Shown: positions 40,201-52,641 of the stretch, piece by piece
Layout: the number at the start of each line of letters is the position of its first letter
How positions within the stretch are numbered: the stretch's first letter is position 1
Assembly (NCBI GenBank): GCA_025716815.1
Contig: JAIXMN010000006.1
Coordinates: forward strand, 1,116,001 to 1,180,000
Direction: 5' to 3'
DNA length: 64,000 nt
DNA from: Dichotomocladium elegans
Lineage: Eukaryota; Mucoromycota; Mucoromycetes; Mucorales; Lichtheimiaceae
Notes under the pieces: generated by a model
The model's database searches: none
Told to the model about the DNA's origin: nothing
The model's input: only the letters and a program-made list of their open reading frames with translations
Translations under genes and position numbers: made by a program

Positions 40201-42818
40201 ATCATGTTCTATTTTTAACTCTCTCATTAGCTCGCGTACATGGAGAAGCTGAGAACAGACCGCTGGAATGAAGTGGCAATAATCTTGCAAAAAAATGCTC
40301 GGCGATTTATTGCCAGACACCGGTACGTCAAGATCATGGACCTCATCACCCGCTTGCAACAGATTGCACGAACGAAGGTGGCCAAGAAAGAACTCGAGCG
40401 ATTGAGGCAGGAGCGCGCTGCTATCACGATCCAAAAGTACTGGAGACGATATATTGCGAGAAAATGGTATCTGAAGCAACGTGAAATCATCATCCATATC
40501 CAAGCAGGTACGAAAGGGAGAAATGTTTCAAGAAGGCCGATCAACTTAATCTGTACCTGAATAGCATGCCGTAATCTCATTGGTCGAAAACGTTTCGCAC
40601 AAATCCGTGAACATAACGCAGCAACCCAAATCCAAAAAGTCGTCCGCGGATGGTATGTACTTATTCCATCAGATGTAGCCACGACTCTAACATTATTACT
40701 CAAGGTTTGCACGCAAGCAATATCAAGCGCAGCGTAACCATATCATAAGAATCCAGACTTGCGTGCGTCGCCGTAATGCGCGTAAGCAACTGGTTGTGAT
40801 GCGTGCTGAAGCACGTTCGGTCAGCCACTTTAAAGAAGTCTCTTATAAGCTCGAGACCAAGGTTGTCGAGTTGACACAGAGTTTAGCTCAGCAGAAAGAG
40901 GAGAGAGCGCGTCTGCGTACCAAGGCAACTGAGCTCGATGCCCATGTACGGTCATGGGTTGCAAAGTACGACGACCTGGATGAGAAGGCGAAGGAACTGG
41001 CAAAGATTGTAGATGACTCCGGTTCTGATAGCGACCGCTGGACTTCTCTGCAAAAGAAACGCGATACACTAAAGGCTGAGTACATGTCGTCGCTGAACAA
41101 GATCAAATCTCAAGATAAGGAAATTTCACGCTTGACCGAAGAGCTTTCACGACACAAAGAAGAGATTGCGCAGCTCAAACAGGTTTCTCAAGATACCGCA
41201 CAGAAACCGTTGGACGATACCGACATGTCAGAACTGAAGCGCCAGATTTCTGCGCTGAAGATCCAGCTATCTCAGACGTTGGGTAAGACTCGCTCCCAAC
41301 AGGCGAAAGGTCCAGCCAATACCCGGGGCCGCCGCCATCATAGTGCCCGGCGACCGAGCGCAACAACCGACATGCGGTCTACGTCGAACACCACTGCTGC
41401 TAGCGCTAACGATCCCCTGTATACCCTGCTTCACGACGAAACTCTGTTGCAAGAAGATGTTCTTGAAGGACTTATTCGGTCAATTGCCATTCCAGTTTCC
41501 AGTACGGAGCATCCTGCGCCACATAAGCAAAAGACTTTCCCTGCGCGTATCATTGGGTATTGCATTATCCAAATGTGGAAGCAAGGCTATTTGCCTGCAT
41601 CAGAACGATGGCTTTATGCGATCATGGAAACAATCGAACGACATTGTCAGGTAAACTGGAGTGTTATAAAGGATGAAAATGCAGTACTTACCTTTTCTTT
41701 TTTCCGCAGGATAAAGCTGGAGAGGACGCAAACTTACCGTGCATTTATTGGCTCATTAATACCCATGAACTCATGTCAATTATTATTGCAGCTGAACCAG
41801 AACTTGAACGATCGAACCTTGATTCAGGTGCAAAGTGGCATGATATTGAGAAGATCATTGCTACTACGAAGTACGAGCTCCAGTGCGTTCAGGATTGTGT
41901 GTATAACCACTGGCTGACAGAGATCAAGAAGCAATTGCATCGGGTCATTGTTCCTGCGTTGATTGAGAGCCAAACTGTACCTGGTTTCGTCACCAATAGC
42001 AGCAGTATTATTTCCAATCAGTCAACATCGGTTTCGATGGATGACCTTTTGTCTGTCCTGGCCAAGGCCTATAGCACAGCACAAGGTTATGGTGTGGACC
42101 GATTAATTATTGAACAAGCTTTGGAGGAGCTTATTAAATACATTGAAGTCACTGCATTCAACGACTTGATTATGCGCCGGAACTTCAATACTTGGAAACG
42201 AGGTACGCTGGAGGGGAAGCCCGGACTAAAGATGACATCAAACATATTCACGTTGCATGCATAGCGATGCAAATTCAGTACAACATCAAGGTGCTAGAGG
42301 ATTGGTGCAGAGAGCATGGAATGGGCAATGCAACTCTGCAGCTCGAACATCTGCAACAAGCAACGAAGCTGCTCCAGCTCAAGAAGGCTACGGTTGAGGA
42401 CATCAAGATCATCACGGATGTGTGCTGGATTCTGACTCCTGCACAGACACACAAGCTGTTGCAGAGCTATAGCGCAGCAGACTATGAGGTACCGGTTTAG
42501 CCTATATTGATATAGTGAATCGAACATAACATCACATTTTTCTCGCGCTGATAGGACCCAATTAGCCATGAGGTTTTGCGTGCAGTCTCTTCACGCATTG
42601 GAGATAAGAAGGAGGTGCTTCTCGCATCGGTGCCCCTTGGAGAGAGTCTGTACGAAATCCCCGCACCGAACCTTGATGCCACGTCTGATTCGTATATACC
42701 AGAGGAGGTACGACGAGAAACAGATTAGGATCTTATTAGCATCGAAAAATTTAACACTCAAATCAAATAGCTCCAACTTTCGCGACTCAAGCAGCTCATG
42801 ACCACTCTCGCATCATAA
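37257..42818 (+). CDS. MYO5: Class V myosin heavy chain
   Basis: Nineteen exons: 37257-37421, 37475-37607, 37671-37908, 37964-38094, 38153-38235, 38289-39005, 39059-39091, 39145-39252, 39306-39599, 39648-39713, 39763-39968, 40024-40171, 40231-40507, 40565-40652, 40705-41650, 41710-42202, 42265-42488, 42555-42707, 42771-42818. Phases close, giving 1516 residues. An SH3-like N terminus comes first. The motor has P-loop GESGAGKT at 177-184, switch [11 protein letters not shown] and switch [10 protein letters not shown]. Six IQ motifs (for example [15 protein letters not shown]) bind light chains. A short coiled coil and a C-terminal DIL cargo domain ([36 protein letters not shown]) complete the class V layout. 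The product carries secretory vesicles and organelles along actin to growing tips. The intron at 40172-40230 uses a GC donor. It converges on pms1 with 159 bases between stops. Confidence 0.96.
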
Positions 42819-42977
42819 TACCAAGTTAGCTCATTCATAGAATGCTTTCCCCTCCATCCACTCTCCATAGTCACTTGCTCGCACACACACACAAAAAAAA
42901 ATATAGTGCTACTGCTGTCCTTCCTTTCTTTCATTTTGTCGTTTCCCTGGAACCTAGTGTGGTGGTGTGATGATACA

Positions 42978-45900
42978 TTATTTTGCTTGCCGAGCAGCAA
43001 ATAAGCTCCCTTGAAATGTGAGCTTTCTTCTTCGTACATTAGGGCGATCGCGTTGAAGCCTATGTAGATGCCGCACAGTCGGACGGCCGTGAGGACAGTT
43101 CTAAAACAAGGTTATACGCAGTCAATAAAACCTTATCCGGCCACCTCATCAATAAATGTCGTGCTTTACCCAAGGATGTTCTATTTCGCCCATGTGCTTG
43201 ATAATCTGAGAATAAACCGACCCAAGGTTAACAATCAATAAAAAAACAGGGGGGAGGGGCGATAAACTTGCCTTGTCCATTTGTGCCAACTGCAATGGAT
43301 CGCCGAACATGTATGACTTGCGACATGCTCTGGATGCGAACATGGCCCGAACACTTGAACAGGTAACCATCTGGCCCGGATTCTCCGTCAGTAAATGAAT
43401 GAGTTCACTAAAGTCTTCAGAAGGATAGATGAGCAAGCTATCCATCATCCACCAATCTAAATCCAACCCAGGCGCCTTTTGCTCATAAAAGAAGGTGCAT
43501 ACCCTTTTTATCAAAGAGTTTTGTGTTGCTCATGGGTTGCGAATGGACCTTGATGCGTCTTCCAGGCATCTCGGTGTTATCAACATGGATCTCGAACCCG
43601 TTTTTTCGCAAAATATCCGCATTCTCAATAGCAACAAGCTCCTCAGACACGGTCAGCTCTGGGCGATGGGGCCTGTTTTTTTTTCCCCCAATTAGCTAAT
43701 CACTTAAATCTCCCTCACCCCTGGGCAAGTGGTGCTTTTATCACTTACACAACCAACCGCTGTCCTTCCATGGGCGTCGTCAGCTGGAGTTGCTCAAAGT
43801 TGTACTTTTCGTCGGATGCGTGTTGGTCGACAATGAACATATCATAGCCATCCAGCAACACGAGGATAAACGCTCTGTTGAACTGACCAATCACCTTCAT
43901 AGCTGAAAAGTCGTGCTTGTGAATGACCCGACTCAAAGCATCCTCGACAACTTCGTCATTCGATGAGGATGCAAACACATTGGCAGACTCGACGAGCTGT
44001 GTTGATGGACAATCCAGCTGCATCTGCAGCCGAGTACCCTCGAGGGCTGATGCGCGGATCTTTGGAAGGAATGCATCGTCATCGATCCTTAACTTTCTTT
44101 CTTGTCCGTGCGTAATCCACCAGACGGGTATGCTGCCCCCCTCGCAGAAAGACGCTGTTGGTATCTCTTCTTCTGCTTCTGCTTCTTCTGCTTCTTCTTC
44201 TTCTCCAAGTTCATCCACCATCTCTGACTCCGCTGCAGAAGAACAATGAGACTCAGCTGGCTGCTCATCACTCGCGATAGGTGGAGTGGTTCTGGGCTTT
44301 TTCGTCACAAAGGCTAATACGCTCGCTTGCCGCTTCTTCATGGGTGTTACCCGGGTGACTTGGCTATTACTGCTCTGTACAGTTTTTTGGACTGCAGATA
44401 GCCATGCTGGCTTCCCGGTTATTGTTGTCGATTGTAATCTTGAGGTAGCATGTGATCCTGATGAGTCTTGACCGGACGGAGGAGCAGAAGACGGTCGAGG
44501 AGGGTCACCGTCATCCTGGGTATGAGATGCTGTAGTCGTCGAGTCAGAATTCAGTGTATCTGGTCGAGGGCATGGTTGTAACGGGATTGATCTAGGTAGG
44601 CTAGGACCACTTGTGTTCAATTCGACCGTGGAAGTTGATTGTAAATGCTGTGACATTTTCTCCTAAGGACCAAGTCAGTCATCCGAAACAAAACATTGGA
44701 AAGCAACTGGAATACTCACAACAAGTTTCTCTGAAATCTCAAGGCTATCATGGAGGAGAATCTCACGTTTGTCAGGCGTGACGTTAACGTCGTACGTTGC
44801 TTTTGATCAAATAACCGTCAGAAAAAAATACGATCTACTCCTTTGACACATGTACTTACATGGTTTGACGATAAAGTTCGCGATGATGAAAGGGTATTGA
44901 GAAGGCACTTGGGACCTATATGCATCATTGATAGCCTTGGCGATCTGGTGTGTGTGTGTGTGTGTGAATAAATAGTGAGTATCCATTGCAACCAACGATA
45001 TTCTATGACTAGAATCACCTTAGGTATTAAACATGGACGCCCATTCACGTAGAGATATTGTCGATCTGTCGCACTGCGACCGCACCCAGGCAAAGGTTTG
45101 GATATAAATCCCTCGATCTTGACCAGGTTACCGTTTTCCAGGGTAAACTCAATATCGTATGGGAGAATCTGCTGGAGAATCTTGGTACCAAACACATTGA
45201 TGATATTATCGCGTATCGTTTTGTTGATTCTTGTCACGAGCACTTGAGTGCTTGGACTACACCGTTTATATATCGGCATCAGAGCATGTTCGTGCGCTTC
45301 TCTTTTAAACGGCTTTACCCTTTCGCAGGCTGATTGCTCACAATCAGCCGAGTACCTCTGGAGATAAGGCTGTAGGCTTGGAGAATCGCTATTGCTTTGG
45401 GATATTCCTTCTTGATATTCCTCCTGAACTCTTGTTTTCGAACAGGCAAAGTGTGGAAAAGTTTGCTGACTTGAACAGTGGTGCCTGACTGACTTTCTTT
45501 AGCTCAGCATGATGAAAGCGCGCAAAAGAAAAACATCCCACACCCTCTCCCCCATATTCCCCACACCCTCCCAGTCCTTGTAGAAAATAGGATATACATT
45601 TCGAGCAACCGACTCTGAAGACACGAGTTTTCCAGATGCGTCATAGGTTAATTTGACACCTAGCGGCTGTTTATCCTTTGTGCTCGTTGTCACGACAAGC
45701 TCTCCAAGGGCACAGAGCGAGCTTAGCGCCTCACCCCGAAACCCAAACGTCCGCACACTCGCAAGATCTTCGAAAGACGCGATCTTGGACGTATGATGTT
45801 TCAGGGCTTCGAGCCAAGTCTGAATTAGCAAATGGTAGTGCGTGATCAAAGGGAAAAAAGAGAATGCACGCAAAACCCACCGAGTGCCTCGTAGTTTGAT

Positions 45901-46175
45901 GAATCAATCCCACTGCCGTCATCAGATACTTCAATCCTTTCGAGTCCATTCTCCTTGAACTTCACCTCTGCATATCAAATAGAATCAGCTTGTAGGATTG
46001 CACTCGCATTTCATGCGCGGTTTTTTTTTTAAAAAAAAAAGGTACCTATCGTTGTTGCACCGGCATCGAGACTATTTTCTACAAGCTCTTTTACGGCCAT
46101 GGAAAGATCCAGAATGACTTGTCCAGAACAAATACGATGAACGCTGTATTGATCAATAGCACGAATGGAGGACAT
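42978..46175 (-). CDS. PMS1: MutL homologue Pms1 (human PMS2 type), mismatch repair
   Basis: Twelve exons on the minus strand: 46175-46046, 45967-45881, 45806-45598, 45488-45319, 45256-45019, 44944-44860, 44799-44720, 44662-43749, 43672-43503, 43456-43272, 43205-43170, 43100-42978. Phases close, giving 808 residues. The GHKL ATPase motifs are intact: [25 protein letters not shown]. The transducer part runs to [17 protein letters not shown] Ser/Pro- and Glu-rich linker (residues ~340-530) follows. The C-terminal endonuclease motif [12 protein letters not shown] is at about 612-623, with the zinc/metal-site CPHGRPT near the end. With Mlh1 it forms the nicking endonuclease that directs mismatch excision in the nucleus. 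The intron at 43271-43206 starts with a GC donor in the ideal AAG|GCAAGT context. Confidence 0.96.
44945..44966. repeat. (GT)n tract inside a pms1 intron
   Basis: On the gene strand this is (AC)n directly before the CAG acceptor of the exon at 44944-44860, where it replaces the normal polypyrimidine tract. Confidence 0.85.
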
Positions 46176-46441
46176 GTGAATTAGAATGGTGCGCAGTAGC
46201 GAAATACAAAAAGGGAAAATGAGATCAGGAATGTATTTGCAAAAATAACACCCGGAGAGTCGGGGGGATGGGATGCGTGCGGGGTAAGTTGGGGGGTGTT
46301 CGGGTTGCTGGGAAGTATAGAAGGTTTTACGATTACACAAAAATAAAGGATTGAAAGAGCAATGAGTTAAAGAGCTATGATACAGCGAAGGATGTGTTTG
46401 TGCATGAGGCTAATATATAATGCAAGCAGAGAAAAGACGTG

Positions 46442-48633
46442 TTAGTAGTCGGCAGCGCCCATGCCAACGATGCAGCTTCCGTCGCACATGGTGGTTCCTG
46501 AGTCTGAATGACTCGCGTTAGGTGAGTATGTGAAGGCAGGCTGGTTGAAAAAAGGCGAGGAGGGGTCATGGTGTGGATAATGGCGGTGGAATGTGTTGTT
46601 TGTCGATGATATAGTGGCCTGTTGAAGATCCATCAATAGCTGCGATGTTGAGGTAATAATACTCGATGGTGGTAACGAAGAATGGGGCGATGCGGGAAGA
46701 GACGAAGCCGGTGGTGTGGGCGAGTAAGACACCCGACCGCGTGCTGCAGCCTCACGGAGTGCTATCTCTCGCTTTTGTCTTTTTTTCTTCTTCTTCTTCT
46801 TTTGTTTCTCCTTCTTCTTACGACCACGCTGACCTTCATACCGCTGTCTCTTTTTAATTGTATCACTTTTCATTGACAGTGGCCGCTTTTCCTGGTGAAG
46901 TTTTAGACTATAGACTAGTTAGCTATGCGAGTTTTTAATTTCTGTACCAATGCACATAATACATACTACAGACCGCAGGCGTTACACAATGGCGCTCCGT
47001 CGGCATCTCGTCGCCAAAGAGGTGTAGTGGTTGTCGAGCAATTGGAACATACCAGCTTTGGACTCGTCTCTTCCTTTGCTTCCTTTCTGGCATTGTTCAC
47101 CTTGAGTGACTTCGGACGCGGTGTATTATGTAGTTTTTGGCTAATGCAGAGAAACACAATGAGCAACGTCCCCGGCTATCTGATAAACTGCAAGGAACAT
47201 ACTAGAGGCCACAGGCATTGCAGAGCAATTCGTCATCTGGAGAACGGCGCCACAGAGGCGTTGTTGTAGCGCCACAATTGGTGCATATCGGTGTGTCATC
47301 TTCCTCTTCTTCATCGTCGTCGTCGTCATCATCATCGTCGTCGTCATCATCATCATCTTCTTCTTCGTCGTCGTCGTCATCATCGTCGTCTTCCATACGA
47401 GCGTCATTTTTAACATACATAGGCTCTCCGTCATACATTCCAGTTTGTTCCAGAAGGTTTAGGATTTCCGGCACCGGTAAGATGTCACCGGCTGTGCTCC
47501 CATGGGTAAAGCTGGTTTGCGAAATACATATTGGTATGCTTGTAAGGCCCGAGAAGGAATACGATTGATTGTGCCACAACTTACATATCAGAATGGTACA
47601 TTTGCTGATTGTTGTCTTCAGCAGTAACGGTCGATGGCGCTGCGCCTTCCATCTCTAACGATATGTGTGGGCGTATACGAACTCTAGGTTGATGGTGGTG
47701 TATCTGTACTCCATGTGACTGATGTTCTTGGTCTTGTTGTCCTGGCTGCTGTTGATGGGATTGCTGGGGTACTGTTTGGGGGGTAAATAACCCGGCACTG
47801 CTACCAAGGGGGGAAGAGACCGAGTCTGTTTTAACGGAGACATAAACAGCAGCGGAGCTATTTGGAGAGTTTGAAGTGTGGATGGGGTGATCATGCATTG
47901 ACATGGACGTCATGTGGGACATGGTAGGGCTCAGTGGCACTGATACTGCTCCATGCATAGAGAAAGCAGCCATCCTGTTTGCCAGGGCACTATCGAGGTG
48001 ATCTTGATGGCGGTGGAACGATGTTGGGGACGAAGCATTGTTCGGAAAATTAATTTCGCGCATATTGCGCTGCAAGTCGTATTCGTTCATAGCAAGTGGC
48101 CAAGGCGTAGCATCCTGAGGGAGACCGGCCTTAAAACTCTGGTCCTGGAGGGTGCTCAAAATCTGATGAAAATCATGGGAGGTCGGGCAGGTCTGCATGC
48201 CAAATGGCTCTCCATAACCACTAGCATCCATTTGATCGCTCTTCGCGTGAGGATGTTGGTTCTGACCCCGGTAATCAAGGTTGTGCTGGTGCTGGTATTG
48301 TTGGTGCATGTGCTCTTCGGATATGTCCTTGGGTCCGCTCCAGTCCATATTGCCGTAAGAAGCAATGTCGTAGTTGTTGTGGTCGCTTGTAGTTGAAGGG
48401 AGAGTTACATCGGCATTTCGTTGGTGTTCCGGTTTCGAAGACTTGTTTTTCAGTTGATGACGATACCAAAGTCGCCAGGACATATTTTCTAGGCGCGATC
48501 CGTTTTCAAGTACACTTCGTACTTTGTTGCTGACTCGCCACGCTAATGTCACATCGTCCTCAGAATGAAAGTGCTCTAATGGGGAGAAGAATTTATCTTC
48601 TCCACCTTTCACTCTTAGAATTAGCGGCGCCAT
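46442..48633 (-). CDS. GATA transcription factor with two zinc fingers
   Basis: Four exons on the minus strand, 48633-47585, 47511-47203, 47140-46967, 46907-46442, give 665 residues. The N terminus has a DUF1752-like activator motif ([27 protein letters not shown], residues ~27-60), as in AreA-type nitrogen regulators. A His/Gln/Ser-rich middle follows, then an Asp/Glu run at ~383-420. There are two GATA fingers, C426-C450 and C484-C508, both CX2CX17CX2C with TPLWRR. A Lys-rich basic tail and a Ser/Pro-rich C terminus end the protein. Two fingers are typical of fungal iron regulators (Sre/Fep1/Urbs1), but their Cys-rich linker is absent here. Each finger is followed by an intron at the same place, inside the Tyr codon after CNACGL. 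Its upstream region and the neighbouring ferric reductase promoter carry ATCWGATAA sites. Confidence 0.94.
47178..47186 (+). promoter_or_regulatory. ATCTGATAA site in GATA-factor intron
   Basis: Exact match to ATCWGATAA, the site of iron-regulatory fungal GATA factors. It lies in the second intron of the GATA-factor gene itself. A binding role is inferred. Confidence 0.35.
47290..47395. repeat. Coding trinucleotide repeat (Asp/Glu tract)
   Basis: A run of GAC/GAT/GAA codons on the minus strand within exon 2 of the GATA factor. It encodes an uninterrupted acidic stretch of more than 30 residues just before finger 1. Confidence 0.9.
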
Positions 48634-50489
48634 AAGTCCTCAGAATTGCATGTGCAAGAGAGTAAGAATGGGTGATGCGGACGTTGGTGCTTCGGGACAA
48701 GGGCAACCCAGGCAAATTTTTTTCCGCTGAAAATTTGGGGGGAGTCTTTGTCGCAAACTTCCATTGGAAACCATGCGGGGAAAGGTTATAGTCTACAAGG
48801 GGGGAGATAGTTGTTGGTGATGTAAAGCAAATATGGGCAATTGTTATCCTAGTAGAAATCCGGTTTCATCGATAAGGATCTCATTCAAAGATGCCGGTAA
48901 TGAGAGAAACGTGTGCTTAATGTAAGTGATAAAGTGAATTTACTCTGTATAAAGAGATCTTCCTTTTGTCACTCGGCGGAACAGGACGGAACAACACTTA
49001 TTTCGCTCGGATATCGCAGTTCCATACCGCCCCTACCGATACCAAAGCTGCATTATAGCCCACCCCACGGGTAATGTCGCCATTTATATGACCGTCTTTG
49101 CGAAAACACGAATGCCTCTCACTCGTTGCCGCCACAACCAGAGCAGATAAACGAGACATGCAGCATCACATGACAACAGGACATTGGTCGGGCGCACTCT
49201 CCTTTTGAGAGCGATCTACAATCTCCGCTCTGGCTACTGATCCTTCTATCCTCGGCTCCCTTGAGACCTCTCCAGTAAACTACGGAAATGAAAATAGGAC
49301 GCTGTAACTTGGGGATCGCTTAGAGCTCAGCAAAAGTGAGTGTCACTGGCCCAGTGAATCAGTTATCATCTTGATTTTTTGTGAAGGTACCACGTACGGA
49401 GAGTAACCCAAACAATGTCACATGGCGCGGCGAGCTACGAGAATTTTCCCACTTTCAGTCTCTTTCTATGAGCTTTAACGTTATTTCTTCGACAGATCTG
49501 GGTTTGCTTCCTAGTATGGGTAGACGACTTAAAACCCCCTTCTCTACACAGATCTAATCATAAACACCTCTTCCCCCCCCCAAAAAAAAAAAAAAAGGGC
49601 GGTTGGTTTCACAACCTGCTAAATAAATTATCAGATCTTTTCGTTATCAGATCTTTTTTCCCTTGGTATTTCAATCTGAGTATTGTTTCAGCGCAATACA
49701 CCGACCCCGCTATTTTAATCGTGAAGCACCACCCTCACTTGTGAACATGGGCCTCGGACGGACACTTGTAAGATTATAAACCTCATCACAACCACCTGAT
49801 CACTCTCTTGGTTCATTGCTCCGGGCCTCTTCCGGTGGCTCCTCACATGTTCTTAGAATGATATTTCCTTCTTACCCTGAATTGAGCAGCTACTGTAGCT
49901 CTCCCATTCAGTCCACACGGTGCCACAGCGGATAGCTGCATCATTGGTCCCGTTCGGAAGCAGAAAGATAGGAATTTTCATGTCCATGGGTTAGTGATCG
50001 GATGCTGCTGACAATATGGATGCGACCGGATCCTCACATTTCTTCAAGAGAGTTTTCCAGTTTCCCATATGATATCATGTCACAACCCGGCTCTTCGCGT
50101 GGGACATTTGATCGGAAAGACGACGTCTATTATATTTCAAGTGATTTGCAAATCAGTGGTATTTCGTCTCATCTCTAGCAATTTTATAATAAAAGTCGCC
50201 TCAGTGGTCCCCAATACGACAGTATATATAAAAAAGCGCTAGCAATAATCAATGATGGCATCATAATGAATGGGGGGATGTCCTATGATAACCTGAAGGC
50301 TGACAAAATAAGTAAATTATTGAAATGGATATACATGTCGGTATGCATCACTAACTGTACAGCTACCGAATTTGATTGCGCATGGGGGAGGGGAGTCCTA
50401 TTTACTAATTTTTTTAACTAAATTACATGTACATAATTAAGCACAACTTCATTCCCGTTCGACGGCACAATATCGGGGCTTTTCTTGGC
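48634..50489. other. Upstream region of the GATA factor; GATA-motif rich
   Basis: No gene is supported in 1.85 kb. GATA cores on either strand occur at several points (near 48843, 48871, 48926, 49147, 49361, 49630, 49646). The C/A run at 49566-49597 is simple sequence. It is likely a long regulatory region and may include an untranslated 5' leader. Confidence 0.5.
49628..49652 (-). promoter_or_regulatory. Tandem pair of ATCTGATAA sites upstream of the GATA factor
   Basis: TTATCAGATCTTTT occurs twice, at 49628 and 49644. On the gene strand each copy is ATCTGATAA. The starts are 16 bases apart, about 1.5 helical turns. The pair lies about 1.0 kb upstream of the GATA-factor start codon, so self-regulation is plausible. 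Binding itself is not shown. Confidence 0.55.
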
Positions 50490-52479
50490 TTAGAATTCGA
50501 ACGTCTCGCGATGAGAAGCCCAGTGTCTCTTGAGTGCCTCATTCAAGACAGTGCGCATAAAGTCATCAGAGCCGCACGTATGAACCATAACATGGTCATT
50601 GTTACTTTTTGCTTGGATGTGGTCCATACATTCCTTGATATTAGGTCGGACACCGTACGTGATGCTAACACCAGGGAGTTCTTGGACCCAATGATGTTGG
50701 CCAGAGCCGGCGCGTGTCACGTAGATGTTGATATTCAGTTGGACCGGCTCAACGCCTGATTGGATTTGGTCGTTCCAATAGGCAATCTGGTCAGCAAAGG
50801 CATCAAGTTCATCTATTTGAGAAATGGGGGGAGGGAAGCAAAGGAAAGATGGTTAGACGGAATGGATGATAAACGAGCATCATTTTTTTAAAAACAAAAG
50901 AAAGTCTTCATACCAAGAGTACGAATTGCCCAAATAAGATAGACGTGTTCGGTGAGCACGGTTTGGACACCAGCCGAACGACGCTCAATACAGTCCTTGA
51001 TAAGAGACAGGGCAGGAGTGACGCCGACACCAGCAGCAAATGCAGCCATGATCTTGTAATCCTGGTATTCAATTCGTGGGCCATAAGGACCGTCAACACG
51101 GAGATGAAACTCGTCGTTAGCAGCAGCACCAGCCAGAAGATTACTGGTATATTTGCCGAGGGACTTGATGTGGACAGTACCCATATTCTGATCTTGGGTA
51201 CGGCGCCGGAGGCTACTAATGATGTCGTTTTCAGAGCTGTTGCCGCTGGAGCCTGCCTCCGATGTATCGCCTGACTTGTTTGCAAGCTTCGATTCGACCA
51301 TCTTGTTATTGAGGTTAATTACTTCCTTCCCGGGTGGAGCAGCAGTGGACCGGAATACTTCGGAAAGAGTCATAGGATGCCAGTCCATGTAACTTTTGTA
51401 CGCCTTCCTGGTCTTGTTAACAATTGCAAGGAAGACGTACTGACCCGGCTTATAGGTGCGAAGACCTTCGTATTCAAAGAGAACGCGAACCATGCCTGCT
51501 GCGCTCTTTGAGTCTGCGTCTGTTTTGCGGGCGACTGCGTCGATCTGGATAAGCTTGGACTTGAGCATCCACGACTGATACGAGCGCCAGCAGCGATCGA
51601 AGAACCAGAGAAGAACGGTAGGAATGAAATAGTAGAAGCAGCTGACTTCGTGCATACATGTAGCGATGATGGCGACGAAGATTCCGAGGATATGAGTATA
51701 GTAGAATATCTCAAAGTAGTTGCGCCGGATGAACTCGAAGGATGTGACGAATAGAAGCAGGAAGCCAATCATTGCAACCGTACCGGTACCCTGTTCCAGG
51801 TTACGGAAGAGAGATTCTCTGACGCTGAAGTTTCGTCGGTAACCTACAATGCTATTTAAAAAACGTCAACAAAAGTTTTTTTTTCTTCAAACTACAAACT
51901 GAAAACTTACATTCGCCATATAAAATGAGGTATGTATTCAGCGAGGCCAACGCGTGCAATCCAGCGGTGAAAAGGAATAAGCTCTTCGAAGCTAAGGCCG
52001 GACATGCGAGAGACGATGTTATTCCGAGATCCAAGGACAAAGACAAAGCTCCAGTTGACCATGCCGACGAAGGCTGCTCGACGATCTACTAGACCAATCG
52101 ATTGAACAGTGAACGTTCGACCCTCGGCAAGTGTGAAAGGGGCTGCAATAATCCAGACAACGTTGATGGCGCAAAAGAAAAACATGCCCACAATATGCTT
52201 GAGCTTGATCAAATTTGTGACAAATGGGATCTTGACATTGTACTCGCCGATCTTTGCGAAAGGTGAAAAGATGGAGAAAACGGAGAACGGTTTGTATTGG
52301 ATGGCCCCATTCGAAGCAATGCGTTTCTGACGCGCCCGATACAGCAGGAACCGATCAATCTGAACCATGATGCAGTAAACCGCGAATGCACCCCAGCACA
52401 TGAAGGCATACGAATATCCTACATGATGGAAGCCGCTTGTAGTTCTCAAAGGTGAGAAACCAGAACCTCCGTGGGGCAT
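50490..52479 (-). CDS. Ferric reductase-like transmembrane flavocytochrome
   Basis: Three exons on the minus strand, 52479-51911, 51851-50914, 50812-50490, give 609 residues. Several membrane spans come first. The two bis-haem pairs are H171/H185 (FHRW...IPHF) and H243/H257 (YTHILG...CMHE), each with 13 residues between, the ferric reductase pattern. The FAD site is YKPGQYVFLAIVN with WHPMTLSE. NADPH-site elements are AAGVGVTP and HTCGSDD. A charged, Ser-rich insertion (residues ~365-395) separates parts of the FAD domain. Such enzymes reduce extracellular Fe(III) or Cu(II) with cytosolic NADPH, feeding high-affinity iron uptake. NADPH oxidases share this fold; absence of their extra motifs favours a reductase, but this is not proven. 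Iron-type GATA sites lie upstream, and the GATA factor gene is next on the same strand. Confidence 0.92.
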
Positions 52480-52632
52480 GGTTAATGTACGCTAAAGAAG
52501 ATGTTTATCGGCGAGGAAAAAAAACAAGGATTTTAAATATAAGCGGGATTTTGCTGGCGATGTTCTAGGCGATCGTCGCTTCTTTTTCATCAGCTGAGTT
52601 TCGCTATGTTCATATTATCGGATCTTCGAGTT

Positions 52633-52641
52633 TTATCAGAT
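52633..52641 (-). promoter_or_regulatory. ATCTGATAA site in ferric reductase promoter
   Basis: TTATCAGAT on the plus strand, so ATCTGATAA on the gene strand, about 155 bases before the ferric reductase start codon. It abuts the hairpin that begins at 52642. A related ATCCGATAA lies 10 bases to its left. Confidence 0.6.

Noticed and set aside
47218..47568. Plus-strand poly-Ser protein opposite the GATA factor
   Set aside because: It is the antisense of the Asp/Glu codon repeat; the minus strand carries conserved zinc fingers.
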